A DNA stretch of 64,000 nucleotides, taken from NCBI GenBank assembly GCA_964603615.1, contig CAZRVU010000003.1:41223-105222 (forward strand). The letters are read 5' to 3'. The notes beneath the pieces were generated by a model, which did not search any database, was not told where the DNA came from, and was given only the letters and a program-made list of their open reading frames with translations. Of the stretch, positions 16,646 through 25,562 are shown piece after piece. A program made the translations under genes and the position numbers. Position 1 is the stretch's first letter, and each line of letters starts with the position of its first letter. Source of the DNA: JAAZMI01 sp964603615 (lineage in GTDB: Bacteria > Bacillota > Dethiobacteria > DTU022 > UBA8154).

Positions 16646-17722
16646 ATGGAGTTACCATTAAATTCCTATATGGACGATTTTGACGGTTCTATAAAAGATT
16701 ATTCTGTATCAGGGGATCAAGCTGTAACTTATAAAAAAACAGGGAAGCGGCGGCTTTTTACTAACCCTGATGTAGATGTAATGCGGAGCTATTTTAGAAA
16801 ACATAAATCCCGCCGGTTGGTCAATAAAGTTACTACGGTACAGGAGGCGGTCGCCAGGTTAGTTGACGATGGTGATTATTTAGCGGTAGGGGGTTTTAGC
16901 ACCACGCGTAAACCCATCGCTGCTGTGCATGAAATTGTGAGGCAAAGAAAATGCAAGTTAGGTTATGCCGGTCATACAACTACTCACGATCTGCAGCTTT
17001 TAGTTGCCGGCAAATGCATCAATTGCTGTGATGTGGCCTATGTTGTGACTTTAGAGGCACGCGGATTTTCTATGGTGATGCGCAAGGCTTTTGAAAGCGG
17101 GGAGCTGGAGGTAACCGAGTGGACCAACGGGACGCTGGCCTGGCGTTTCAAAGCTGCTGCTATGGGTATTCCCTTTATTCCTACGCGCAGCCTATTAGGA
17201 ACGGATACCCTTAAATATAGCGCTGCCGTGGAGATGCCTTGCCCCTTTACCGGTAAAAATTTTGCTGCACTACCGGCTCTTTTCCCGGATGTGGGTGTGA
17301 TACATGTCCACCGCTGCGATATTTATGGAAACTGCCAGATCGACGGCCTGACGATGTTCGATTATGATATTGCCAGGGCGGCGAAAAAATTAATTATCAC
17401 CACGGAACAAATTATTCCCAACGAAGAAATTCGCCGCAGGCCACATCATACAGTTATTCCCTACTTCTATGTGGATGCTGTCATTGAAATACCGCTGGGT
17501 GCCTATCCGACGAATATGCCGTACCAATATTTTAGCGATGAGGAATATTTTGCGGAGCTGCTCGCAGCGGATCGCGATGAAAAAGCTTTTAAAGAGCATA
17601 TGGATAAATATGTTTATAATATAGATAATCATTGGGATTTTTTACAGGCTAGCGGTGCCCTGCAGCGCTTAAGCGCGTTGCGGGCCAGAGAAACCCACAG
17701 GTACGAAGAAGGAGGTGTTTAA
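16646..17722 (+). CDS. CoA-transferase subunit A (glutaconate CoA-transferase-like)
   Basis: A 358-residue protein of the family I CoA-transferase alpha group, closest in appearance to glutaconate CoA-transferase subunit A. The VGGFSTTRKPIAAVHEI segment near residues 86-102 is the family's N-terminal CoA-binding region. It is about 40-60 residues longer at the N-terminus than typical GctA, with a polar leader before residue 60. Three bases separate it from subunit B. The enzyme would move CoA from acetyl-CoA or another acyl-CoA to a free acid, which suits an acid importer upstream and beta-oxidation genes nearby. The substrate is unknown. Confidence 0.87.
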   Translation: MELPLNSYMDDFDGSIKDYSVSGDQAVTYKKTGKRRLFTNPDVDVMRSYFRKHKSRRLVNKVTTVQEAVARLVDDGDYLAVGGFSTTRKPIAAVHEIVRQRKCKLGYAGHTTTHDLQLLVAGKCINCCDVAYVVTLEARGFSMVMRKAFESGELEVTEWTNGTLAWRFKAAAMGIPFIPTRSLLGTDTLKYSAAVEMPCPFTGKNFAALPALFPDVGVIHVHRCDIYGNCQIDGLTMFDYDIARAAKKLIITTEQIIPNEEIRRRPHHTVIPYFYVDAVIEIPLGAYPTNMPYQYFSDEEYFAELLAADRDEKAFKEHMDKYVYNIDNHWDFLQASGALQRLSALRARETHRYEEGGV

Positions 17723-17725
17723 GCG

Positions 17726-18523
17726 ATGCAATATAGCCAGATTGAACTGTTGATCTGCCAGATGGCCCGCCTCTTAGAAGACGGATGCACCCTTGCCGTG
17801 GGGACGGGTATGCCCTGTGCTGCTGCTATGCTGGCACAGAAAACCACTGCACCACATTTAACCCTATTCTTTGAAGCCGGGGGTATTGGGCCTCAACTGC
17901 CGGAGATGCCCATTACCGTAGGCAATTCGCGTACTTTTTATAAAGGGATTTCTGCCAGCAGTTTGGCGGAAATTATGGAAACGAGCCAGCGGGGATTGCT
18001 CGATTATTCCCTGTTAGGTGGCGCACAAATCGATATGTATGGAAACTTAAATACAACTTTTATCGGTGACGATCACGATAAACCCAATGTGCGCCTGGCA
18101 GGGAGCGGTGGAGCCAATGACCTGGCTTCGACTAGCTGGCGTTTCATTATCATCATGCGGCACGAAAAAAGGCGTTTTGTGACGAAGCTTGATTTTCTTA
18201 CTTCTCCAGGTTATCTGACTGGAAAGGGCGCCCGTGAAAAAGCCGGGCTAGCACCGGGAGGCGGCCCCTATAAGGTTGTTACCAATTTCGCTGTTTTGGG
18301 ATTCGAAGAGGAAACTAAACGTATGCAAGTGGAGACGATCCATCCCGGTGTGACCAAGGAAGAGATCATTGCAGAAACTGGTTTTGAGCTGCTTTGGTCC
18401 CCACAGATTACCGAAAGTGCCCCCCCCACAGAAGAAGAGTTGCGCATTTTACGTGCGGAGGTTGACCCCAACCGCTACGTTTTGGGCCGGGCGTTTAAAG
18501 TAGGCAAGAGCGAGGTGTTTTAA
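17726..18523 (+). CDS. CoA-transferase subunit B (glutaconate CoA-transferase-like)
   Basis: The 265-residue partner subunit. LTLFFEAGGIGPQ places a glutamate at residue 50, close to the catalytic glutamate (E54) of the Acidaminococcus enzyme, to which CoA is bound as a thioester. The segment GGAQIDMYGNLNTTFIG is typical of the beta subunit. The start follows GGAGGTG that lies within the end of subunit A, so the two are translationally coupled. Confidence 0.88.
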   Translation: MQYSQIELLICQMARLLEDGCTLAVGTGMPCAAAMLAQKTTAPHLTLFFEAGGIGPQLPEMPITVGNSRTFYKGISASSLAEIMETSQRGLLDYSLLGGAQIDMYGNLNTTFIGDDHDKPNVRLAGSGGANDLASTSWRFIIIMRHEKRRFVTKLDFLTSPGYLTGKGAREKAGLAPGGGPYKVVTNFAVLGFEEETKRMQVETIHPGVTKEEIIAETGFELLWSPQITESAPPTEEELRILRAEVDPNRYVLGRAFKVGKSEVF

Positions 18524-18538
18524 AGGGGGGCCGGTAAG

Positions 18539-19054
18539 ATGGATTTAAGAGAAGTAGAAGGTAAAAGACCACTTGTGGCTGTTTCTGCCTACGTAGATCC
18601 AAAGGCAATCCTGATCGGGGATGTAATCGTGGAGGAAGGTGTAGGAATATGGCCGGGTGCAGTGATAAGGGCCGATGAGGCCAGGATAGTTTTAAAAAAA
18701 GGAACGATGGTCCTGGAAAACGCGATAATTGAGGCAGCAAAAGGGCAACCCTTGAGCATCGGCCCCGGGGCTGTCATTAGCCATGGCGCGATTGTGCACG
18801 GTGCAAATATTGGTGAAAACTCGACAGTAGGTATCGGTGCCATAGTCCTGGATCAAGCTGTGGTTTATGCCCGGGCAGTAATTGGCAGCGGGGCTCTCGT
18901 TCCTCCTGGCAAAGAAATTCCCGGCGGGAAATTAGTATTGGGTATTCCAGGCAAGGTTGTCAGGGAGCTGACGCCAGAGGACCAGGAAAATAATTTAAAG
19001 GAGTGGCTTTTACTGGAGGAAAAAGTTAAAAAGTATCAGCATGGCTCTAGCTGA
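18539..19054 (+). CDS. Gamma-carbonic-anhydrase-like hexapeptide-repeat protein
   Basis: A 171-residue left-handed beta-helix protein of the YrdA/PaaY/CaiE group, built of hexapeptide repeats and ending in a helix. Two of the three zinc histidines of gamma-carbonic anhydrases are visible in ISHGAIVHG (near residues 81 and 86), but the first, usually at the end of the preceding coil, is replaced by glutamate in VLENAIIEA. It may therefore bind metal differently or not act as a carbonic anhydrase. PaaY is a thioesterase accompanying CoA-linked degradation, a plausible role here. It follows the CoA-transferase after 15 bases. Confidence 0.82.
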   Translation: MDLREVEGKRPLVAVSAYVDPKAILIGDVIVEEGVGIWPGAVIRADEARIVLKKGTMVLENAIIEAAKGQPLSIGPGAVISHGAIVHGANIGENSTVGIGAIVLDQAVVYARAVIGSGALVPPGKEIPGGKLVLGIPGKVVRELTPEDQENNLKEWLLLEEKVKKYQHGSS

Positions 19055-19120
19055 ATGGTTTTAAACAATTCTAATACGTAAAGGTATTTGTGTTTCTAGT
19101 GCCAACTACTGTCTTGCAGT

Positions 19121-20137
19121 TTATACATTTATTTCTACGATGTCGCCTTCCTCCAAAATGTATTCCCGTGCTACCGTCTGTCCTTCAAACTTGGACGAAC
19201 CCCATACACGGGCACTTTTAAGTAATTGGGGAAAGTCGCGATGGATGTTGTAAGCCAGATCGAGAACGGTGTTGCCCTTTTTTAAGACAAAAGGTGCCTG
19301 CAGGTCGGGTTGTTTGCCTGGTGCTTTGGTGTAGACCCTGATGATACCCATTTCTTGGTAGATCCTTTCTTTTAAAAGTGACAAATCCGTGTTTTCTTTG
19401 GCGGAGATATTGATGAAGGATAGTCCGGGCAGAAGCTCCTGCAGGATTTGCATATTTTCTTTGCTGTGTGGATGGTCAAATTTGTTGCCTACGATCAAGT
19501 AAGGGGAGTAGCTCAATTGTTTAGAATCAACTTGTTGCGAGGCAGGCTCCTCCTTTTGTTCCGCGGTAAAATCCCCCCCGGTTTTTTTAATCAACTTTTT
19601 TGCCTGGAGGTAAGAAAGAGTTTCTGTAGCTTGTGCCAGGCATTCATCGCTGCTCAAATCTAGAAGAATAAGCAAAAGATCTCCATTTTGCAGGGTATTC
19701 AAAAGCTCCGGCGGAAGCCCCTCGGCAGTCAGGGGAGGCGTATCTACGAGCTGGATAAGAATATTTTTATAAGGCATCATTCCTGCAAGAGGCAACGTGG
19801 TAGTAAAGGGAAAATCTGCAATTTTGGGTTGTGCCCTCGTCAAAGCGGCGACCAGCGAAGACTTGCCTACGTTGGGATAGCCGACAAGGATGGCCTGACC
19901 GGCCCCTTGTTTTTCGATAAAATAGGGGTTAAACCCCGTTGTTTTGGCCCTTTTTTCCCCAGCTTCACGGAGTTTGGAAAGACGCCGTTTGATATCTCCC
20001 TGTATTTTTTCCGTTCCTTTATGTTTAGGGATAACGGCGAGCATTTCCTGCAAGGCCTCTATTTTTTCCTCTAAAGTAGTAGCGCGCCGGTAAGCCTCTT
20101 CTGCGACATAATATTGAGGTGTAAGATTGGCCGGCAT
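19121..20137 (-). CDS. DRG/Obg-like GTPase with TGS domain
   Basis: The 338-residue GTPase has an N-terminal helical segment (1-65), a G domain with GYPNVGKSS (86-94), DTPP (130-133), NKFD (216-219) and SAKE, and a C-terminal TGS domain (about 265-337). The order and the PxKxxDFPFTTTxP switch I resemble the DRG subfamily known best from archaea and eukaryotes, with bacterial members in Clostridia. Such proteins bind ribosomes or RNA, but the role of the bacterial form is unknown. An insertion of about 25 polar residues lies between 183 and 208. It follows the protease gene after 12 bases on the same strand. Confidence 0.85.
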   Translation of the reverse strand: MPANLTPQYYVAEEAYRRATTLEEKIEALQEMLAVIPKHKGTEKIQGDIKRRLSKLREAGEKRAKTTGFNPYFIEKQGAGQAILVGYPNVGKSSLVAALTRAQPKIADFPFTTTLPLAGMMPYKNILIQLVDTPPLTAEGLPPELLNTLQNGDLLLILLDLSSDECLAQATETLSYLQAKKLIKKTGGDFTAEQKEEPASQQVDSKQLSYSPYLIVGNKFDHPHSKENMQILQELLPGLSFINISAKENTDLSLLKERIYQEMGIIRVYTKAPGKQPDLQAPFVLKKGNTVLDLAYNIHRDFPQLLKSARVWGSSKFEGQTVAREYILEEGDIVEINV

Positions 20138-20149
20138 ATTTTCACCTCC

Positions 20150-22375
20150 TTACTTCAAAGATCCCTCGTTGATACCCAATTTTTGCGCAAGCATGTTCAA
20201 GTCATGCCTGTCGATGAGGCCGTCACCGTTCAGATCGGCGAGGGGGTTCCAGTTATTATCCCCCGGCTTGCTTTGCCAGGCCAAAGCTAAAAGAGCGAGA
20301 TCGGTAAGGTTGATATGTCCGTCTTTATTTAGATCCCCGCCCGGCAGGTCCGGATCTGTTGCCAGGGGGATGTCCTCTGTTTCCAGAGCAGGGGGATCCA
20401 AGGTAAGGGGCAGGGCAGAGATGGTGATGTCGTCGAGATACCAGCCTTTGCCCGGGCCGTTATTGTTGCTCTGCAGGAGAAAACGAAGGTAAAAGGATTC
20501 TGCGCCCTGGGGCAGGTGGAGCGGCAAGGAAAAAGGACGGAATTGCCCATTGGTTCCAGAAAAGCGGTAAAGGGTAAGCCAATTTTGCCCATCGTGGGAT
20601 ATTTCGATATAGCCATAATCATCTTCTTTGTCTTTTCCCTCTTGCAGCTCATAGAAATGCCAGAAAGAGAGAATAGGGCTCTGATATCCTTCTAGGTTCA
20701 ATGGTTTGGCCAGGCCAAACCAGGAGGCAGCCTTATTTTTGTAATTTTCCCAGGGAGAATCTGCAAAAGCCAGGTTTCCCGTGTGAACTTTTTCCCGGGT
20801 AATTTTCCAGGGGTCATCCGGCGAAGTGTTCCAATTCATAATCCCTTCCTCTGCGCCATCGCTAAAAATAACCTCCTGTGGAGGGGGAGTGTTTCTTTGA
20901 ATAGCCGCATAAATATCGAGGAGTCCAAAACCGTAAGTATTATTGGGGCGCTTTCCATTTTTATCCCAGGCAGGATCCCAGGTAGCTGTTTGCTTCAAAA
21001 TCGAAGCTACTTCAAAAGGGGAAAGCTGCGGGTTGGATTCTAAAAGTAGGGCGGCAGCTCCCGAAACATGGGCCGCTGCCAGGGAAGTACCATCTAAGGT
21101 AAGATAACCGTCTTTGAGCCAGGCCGACCTGATGTTGACCCCCGGTGCCGTAATCTCTGGTTTTAAATAGCTCATTCCCTGCCACTTCACTGGTCCCCTG
21201 CTACTAAAATCTGCAATTTCGATCTCATCCCCATTTTTCTGGACAGCACCCACGGCTAAAGCATGAGGGTAGCTAGCCGGGCTACCCGGTCCCGAAGTTT
21301 TATTGTTACCGGCAGCAAAAACAACGAGAATGCCAGCTTGTTCGAGGTTATGTAAAATTCCCCATTGCAGGTAATCCTCGGCAAATTCAGGCCGGGAGGC
21401 CCAGGAACAATTGATAATGTCGGGGGCGTTTTGAGGATCCCCTGCCGGGGCCATGAGCCATTGAAAGGCCTGAATAATATGAGAATCCCAGGCCAGCCCC
21501 CTGGAAAAAATATTTACGCCGATCCAGCAGGCTTCCGGTGCCACTCCCAGGGGCTCTTCCGGGTTACCGCCTAAAATTAGCCCGGCAATATGTGTTCCAT
21601 GGCCGTTTGAATCCTGGGGGCTGTTATTTGCCAGGCCATTTTCCGCTGTGGCATCATACCAACTTGTTTCATGGCTATGGCCGGGATAATTGCCCCGGTA
21701 GCGATGTTGTAGGGCCGGATGGTTTGGATCCACACCTGTATCCATAATGGCGACGACAATATCTTTGCCGGTAATTCCTGTTTGCCAGACGGCAGGGGCC
21801 TTAATTAGTTCCAGGTTCCAGTTATCGGGATTTGTTTCCTGCTGCTGAACAGAAGGGCTGGAAGGACTAAAGGAAATACCAGTGCCCCCTTCTGCCGGAG
21901 GACTCCTTAAATAGGCCGGCAGGGTGTAACTGCGGTCCAATTTAATCTGTTGCACTTGGGAGAGAGCGGAAAGCCTTTGCAACGCCGTGAAATTAATTTC
22001 GGCTTTAAAGGCATTTACGATCCAGAAAGGTGTATAATGTAATATATTTCCTTTTTTATTTTCCTCATTGATAACCGGTTCTATCTCCTGCCAGGCAGCC
22101 TGAGCAGTTGCCTTAAGTTCTTTGACGAGCAATTCTTTTTGGTTGCAATTGTTCAGGGTGGAAAGAAAGGAGGGGTCTGTCCAATTAGCTTGTTCACTGA
22201 GCGTAACAATGACCTGTACAAAAGGCTGTTTGTCCAAAGCAGCTCTAACGTCAACCGGGATGGTTGCATTGGCGTGGCACTCCAGGGTAAAAACTGTTCC
22301 TTGAAAAGTAAATATTGAACAAAGGAAAAAGGCAAGGATAACAAAAATCCGGCCTTTTTGGGAAAAAATGTACAC
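20150..22375 (-). CDS. Secreted subtilisin-family serine protease with C-terminal dockerin
   Basis: A 741-residue exported protease. A signal peptide spans about residues 1-36 and an I9-like propeptide follows. The S8 catalytic triad is D212 in IMDTGVD, H259 in NGHGTHIAG and S431 in DGTSLAAAHVSG, with oxyanion N357 in AAGNN. After about residue 500 comes a jelly-roll-like region with WYLDDITI, then a type I dockerin (about 680-735) with two calcium loops, DLNKDGHINLTD and DLNGDGLIDRHD. The GTG at 22375 has GGAGAGG five bases upstream; the longer TTG start at 22405 has none. A dockerin implies docking to a cohesin partner not seen in this window. Confidence 0.92.
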   Translation of the reverse strand: MYIFSQKGRIFVILAFFLCSIFTFQGTVFTLECHANATIPVDVRAALDKQPFVQVIVTLSEQANWTDPSFLSTLNNCNQKELLVKELKATAQAAWQEIEPVINEENKKGNILHYTPFWIVNAFKAEINFTALQRLSALSQVQQIKLDRSYTLPAYLRSPPAEGGTGISFSPSSPSVQQQETNPDNWNLELIKAPAVWQTGITGKDIVVAIMDTGVDPNHPALQHRYRGNYPGHSHETSWYDATAENGLANNSPQDSNGHGTHIAGLILGGNPEEPLGVAPEACWIGVNIFSRGLAWDSHIIQAFQWLMAPAGDPQNAPDIINCSWASRPEFAEDYLQWGILHNLEQAGILVVFAAGNNKTSGPGSPASYPHALAVGAVQKNGDEIEIADFSSRGPVKWQGMSYLKPEITAPGVNIRSAWLKDGYLTLDGTSLAAAHVSGAAALLLESNPQLSPFEVASILKQTATWDPAWDKNGKRPNNTYGFGLLDIYAAIQRNTPPPQEVIFSDGAEEGIMNWNTSPDDPWKITREKVHTGNLAFADSPWENYKNKAASWFGLAKPLNLEGYQSPILSFWHFYELQEGKDKEDDYGYIEISHDGQNWLTLYRFSGTNGQFRPFSLPLHLPQGAESFYLRFLLQSNNNGPGKGWYLDDITISALPLTLDPPALETEDIPLATDPDLPGGDLNKDGHINLTDLALLALAWQSKPGDNNWNPLADLNGDGLIDRHDLNMLAQKLGINEGSLK

Positions 22376-22405
22376 GCTATCCTCTCCATTACCTATGATG
22401 AACAA

Positions 22406-22713
22406 AACTTAATCATTTTATTATGTTTTCAGCTAAATTAATATTGATTCTACTGCATAAACTCTATTCTTAATTTAAGACGTCCCGGGCGTTAAAAGGT
22501 TCTGCTTAGAAAGTATCATTTAGGCTTTCTATGTTATTCTTCAAACGTTTAGCAAAGCCTGCTAGAAAGAGCAGCCGGTGAAAAGGAAAACATACAAAAA
22601 GTTCCGGGAGAAAAGCGTCGTTTTTAGCAGGAATTTAAAAGATAATCACGAATTATTTTAGTGGTTGGTTGTAAGCATTTTGAATATATTAAAACAAAAG
22701 AGGTGATAAATGT
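22406..22713. other. Divergent intergenic region between the protease gene and rnfC
   Basis: This 308-base AT-rich stretch holds the divergent starts of the protease (minus) and rnf (plus) units. It includes a repeat relic at 22446-22468. No -35/-10 pair is strong enough to call. Confidence 0.4.
22446..22468. repeat. Repeat family B end fragment
   Basis: GATTCTACTGCATAAACTCT plus ATT matches one terminus of the family B element; the adjoining CGTCCCGGGCG is also reminiscent of its interior, but the rest is lost. Confidence 0.55.
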
Positions 22714-24045
22714 ATGATCCAGCGTACTTTTGCCGGTGGTATACATCCCAGCTATTTTAAAGACTTTACAGCGGGGAAGCCCATCGCTCCAACCCGCGCT
22801 CCCTCACAGGTGATTATTCCCCTGCACCAGAATATCGGGGCACCTTGTAAGGCAGCCGTACAAGTAGGAGATGAGGTCAAAATGGGGAAGGTGATCGGTG
22901 AGCCACAAGGCTTTGTTTCTGCACCCATTCATGCCAGCATCTCCGGAAAAGTGACAAAAATTGCGTCTTACGCCCACCCTTTAGGCAATCCTGTGGAGGC
23001 CATTTTTATTGAAAACGACGGTCAGGACGCACTTTATGAAGGGGTTAAGCCCCATCGGCCGTTGGAGGAATTGACGCCACAAGAGATAATCCAGATTGCC
23101 AGGGAAGCCGGTCTGGTGGGTCTCGGTGGAGCCGCTTTTCCCACCCATGTGAAGCTGTCTCCCCCGGAGGATATCGCGATTGATACTGTGATTATCAATG
23201 CGGCGGAATGTGAGCCTTTTTTGACAGCAGACCATGCTCTCATGTTGGAACGGGCAGACGACGTGCTTTATGGATTGAAGGCTTTTATGAAGGCTTTAAA
23301 CGCCACAAAAGGCATTATCGGAATAGAAGATAATAAACCGGATGCGATTGCTGTCATGCAAAAAGCCGTGGCAGAAAACAGCCAGGGATACGATATTGAA
23401 GTGCATCCCCTGGCAACGAAGTACCCGCAAGGTGCTGAAAAAATGTTGATTAAGGCAACTACTGGCCGGGAAGTACCTCCCGGTGCCCTGCCGATGGCCG
23501 TCAATGTCGTCAATCAGAACAACGGCACCTCTGTAGCTTTGGCCGAAGCGATCAAATTAGGCAAACCTCTTTACGAGCGTGTTGTGACGGTGACCGGGCC
23601 GGGCATTCAAAATCCTGCCAATCTTCTGGTTAGGAACGGGACCCTCGTTAGTGAGATCATTGAACAGTGCGGGGGTGTAACCGACGATGCCCGTAAGCTG
23701 ATTTTAGGGGGGCCGTTAATGGGTTTGGCCCAGCCTTCGCAGGAAATACCCGTGATTAAGGGAACCTCGGGCATTCTGATTTTAACAGAGGAAGATGTAA
23801 AATATCACGCTATCGGACCTTGTATTAAGTGCGGTAAATGTGTTGATGTCTGTCCGATGCATCTTTTGCCCAATTTTATAGGTTCGGCTGCAGAAAAAAA
23901 TGATCTGGGCCTGGCAGAAAAATACGGTGCCCTCGATTGCTTTGAATGTGGATGCTGTACCTATATCTGCCCTGCTAAAAGGCCACTAGTGCAGTGGATT
24001 CGAATAGCCAAAGGGGAAATCCTCGCGCACAAGAGGAAGCAGTAA
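22714..24045 (+). CDS. rnfC: Rnf complex subunit C (ion-translocating ferredoxin:NAD oxidoreductase)
   Basis: RnfC is the peripheral subunit that passes electrons between NAD(H) and the membrane part of Rnf. The 443-residue protein has the NADH-dehydrogenase-51-kDa-like core, with GLGGAAFPTHVKL near residue 132, and two 4Fe-4S motifs, CIKCGKCVDVCP from residue 370 and CFECGCCTYICP from 409. It is the shorter clostridial form without the long C-terminal repeats of proteobacterial RnfC. AGAGGTG precedes the ATG. It opens the canonical Gram-positive order rnfCDGEAB. Confidence 0.95.
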   Translation: MIQRTFAGGIHPSYFKDFTAGKPIAPTRAPSQVIIPLHQNIGAPCKAAVQVGDEVKMGKVIGEPQGFVSAPIHASISGKVTKIASYAHPLGNPVEAIFIENDGQDALYEGVKPHRPLEELTPQEIIQIAREAGLVGLGGAAFPTHVKLSPPEDIAIDTVIINAAECEPFLTADHALMLERADDVLYGLKAFMKALNATKGIIGIEDNKPDAIAVMQKAVAENSQGYDIEVHPLATKYPQGAEKMLIKATTGREVPPGALPMAVNVVNQNNGTSVALAEAIKLGKPLYERVVTVTGPGIQNPANLLVRNGTLVSEIIEQCGGVTDDARKLILGGPLMGLAQPSQEIPVIKGTSGILILTEEDVKYHAIGPCIKCGKCVDVCPMHLLPNFIGSAAEKNDLGLAEKYGALDCFECGCCTYICPAKRPLVQWIRIAKGEILAHKRKQ

Positions 24046-24065
24046 GAAATGGAGGAGGGATAAAA

Positions 24066-25001
24066 ATGGGAAAAAAGCTGATTATATCTTCGTCCCCACA
24101 CTTGAAATCCCCGGAGGATATTCAGGGCATCATGATCGATGTTCTATATGCATTAATTCCTGCAGCCTTGGCAGCCATTTTTCTTTTTGGTTACCGTGCA
24201 CTCTTCACCATGGTTGTGGCTATGGCTGCAGCTATGGCTACGGAAGCAATTATTCTACGAAAAGGTAATTTTTTGGGAGATGGCAGTGCGGCAGTAACAG
24301 GGTTGCTTTTAGCCATGACTCTTCCTCCGGCTGCGCCGTGGTGGGTGGTGGCGATTGGTTCAATGGTGGCTATTGCCATTGGTAAGCAGATTTACGGGGG
24401 TTTAGGTAGTAATATTTTCAACCCGGCCCTGGTAGGACGTGCCGTGCTGGTGGTCTCCTGGGGTTCATATCTTGCCGGCGATGTTTGGTTAAGGCCGGTG
24501 CCTTTTAATTTTAGCGCAGATTTGGTGACGAAGGCTTCACCGTTAGTTGCCGGTAAAGCGGTATCTCTTCTGGATCTTTTTATCGGTACCGTTCCCGGTT
24601 CTTTGGGAGAAACCTCGGCCCTGGCCCTGCTTATTGGGGCGGCCTGGCTTTTTTATAAAGGTCATATTGACTGGCGTATTCCTGGCAGCTTTATTGGCGT
24701 AGCCTTTATTTTCGGTCTATGCCGGGGGGGCCTTTACGGCGGATTTTTTCATATCCTAGCCGGGGGAGTGATGCTCGGTGCACTGTTTATGGCCACCGAT
24801 ATGGTTACCTCGCCGGTGACGCCGGTGGGCAAAATTGTTTTCGGGGTTGGTTGCGGCCTGATTACGATGCTCATCCGTTTCTTTGGTTCATTACCCGAGG
24901 GGGTAACATTTGGCATCTTACTCATGAACGGGCTAACCCCCCTTATTGATAATCTTACTTTACCGCGGAAGTTCGGGGAGGTGAAGAAGAGTAATGCATG
25001 A
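24066..25001 (+). CDS. rnfD: Rnf complex subunit D
   Basis: A 311-residue membrane subunit with about 8-10 hydrophobic segments, homologous to NqrB/RnfD. The segment MATDMVTSPVTPVG near residue 245 is a conserved motif of the family. RnfD carries covalently bound FMN in characterised complexes. The start at 24066 follows GGAGGGA; the longer frame from 23994 overlaps rnfC. The next gene begins eight bases before its stop. Confidence 0.94.
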   Translation: MGKKLIISSSPHLKSPEDIQGIMIDVLYALIPAALAAIFLFGYRALFTMVVAMAAAMATEAIILRKGNFLGDGSAAVTGLLLAMTLPPAAPWWVVAIGSMVAIAIGKQIYGGLGSNIFNPALVGRAVLVVSWGSYLAGDVWLRPVPFNFSADLVTKASPLVAGKAVSLLDLFIGTVPGSLGETSALALLIGAAWLFYKGHIDWRIPGSFIGVAFIFGLCRGGLYGGFFHILAGGVMLGALFMATDMVTSPVTPVGKIVFGVGCGLITMLIRFFGSLPEGVTFGILLMNGLTPLIDNLTLPRKFGEVKKSNA

Positions 25002-25527
25002 AGGTTTAAGGATGACTTTGGTTTTGCTGATCATTGGTGCAATCTGTGGTGCTCTTCTAGCTGTGGCTAACGATGTTACGGCTCCCATTATCGCAGCAAA
25101 TAAAGAGGCCGAATTCTTAACGGCGCTCGAAGGGTTTTTCCCCGCTGTGGATAAATTTGAAGATGAAAAAGTTGAGCAAGAGGTTTTTTATAGATGTTAT
25201 GATGCCTGTGGAAAGCTAATCGGTGTCGTGGGCCAGGTGCAGGCTTGTGGCTACGGTGGCGATATCGGCTACGATCTGGCAGTTAACGCTGCCGGGGATA
25301 TTATCGGTATACGCATCAGTGCACACGGGGAAACCCCCGGTATCGGCGATGTAATTACAAGGCCTACCTTTCAGGATAGGGTGATTGGCCTAAACTTTGC
25401 CGACCCCATTGAAGCCGGTGTAGATGTGGATATGGTTTCCGGTGCGTCTGTATCTACTGGCGGGATGTTGAAATCGATCCGCCGGGCTATGAATATTATC
25501 GGTGAACATTTCCTGGTAGCAGAATAG
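24994..25527 (+). CDS. rnfG: Rnf complex subunit G (FMN-binding)
   Basis: The 177-residue subunit has one N-terminal membrane anchor (about 5-27) and an FMN_bind domain exposed outside. The covalent flavin motif, normally SGAT with FMN on the threonine, reads SGASVST near residue 151, so the acceptor position is a serine. An ApbE flavin transferase, the enzyme that attaches this FMN, is encoded 3 kb downstream. It overlaps rnfD by eight bases. Confidence 0.93.
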   Translation: MHEGLRMTLVLLIIGAICGALLAVANDVTAPIIAANKEAEFLTALEGFFPAVDKFEDEKVEQEVFYRCYDACGKLIGVVGQVQACGYGGDIGYDLAVNAAGDIIGIRISAHGETPGIGDVITRPTFQDRVIGLNFADPIEAGVDVDMVSGASVSTGGMLKSIRRAMNIIGEHFLVAE

Positions 25528-25562
25528 AACGAAATTGTTTTTAAACGGTGGAGGTGAAAAAA

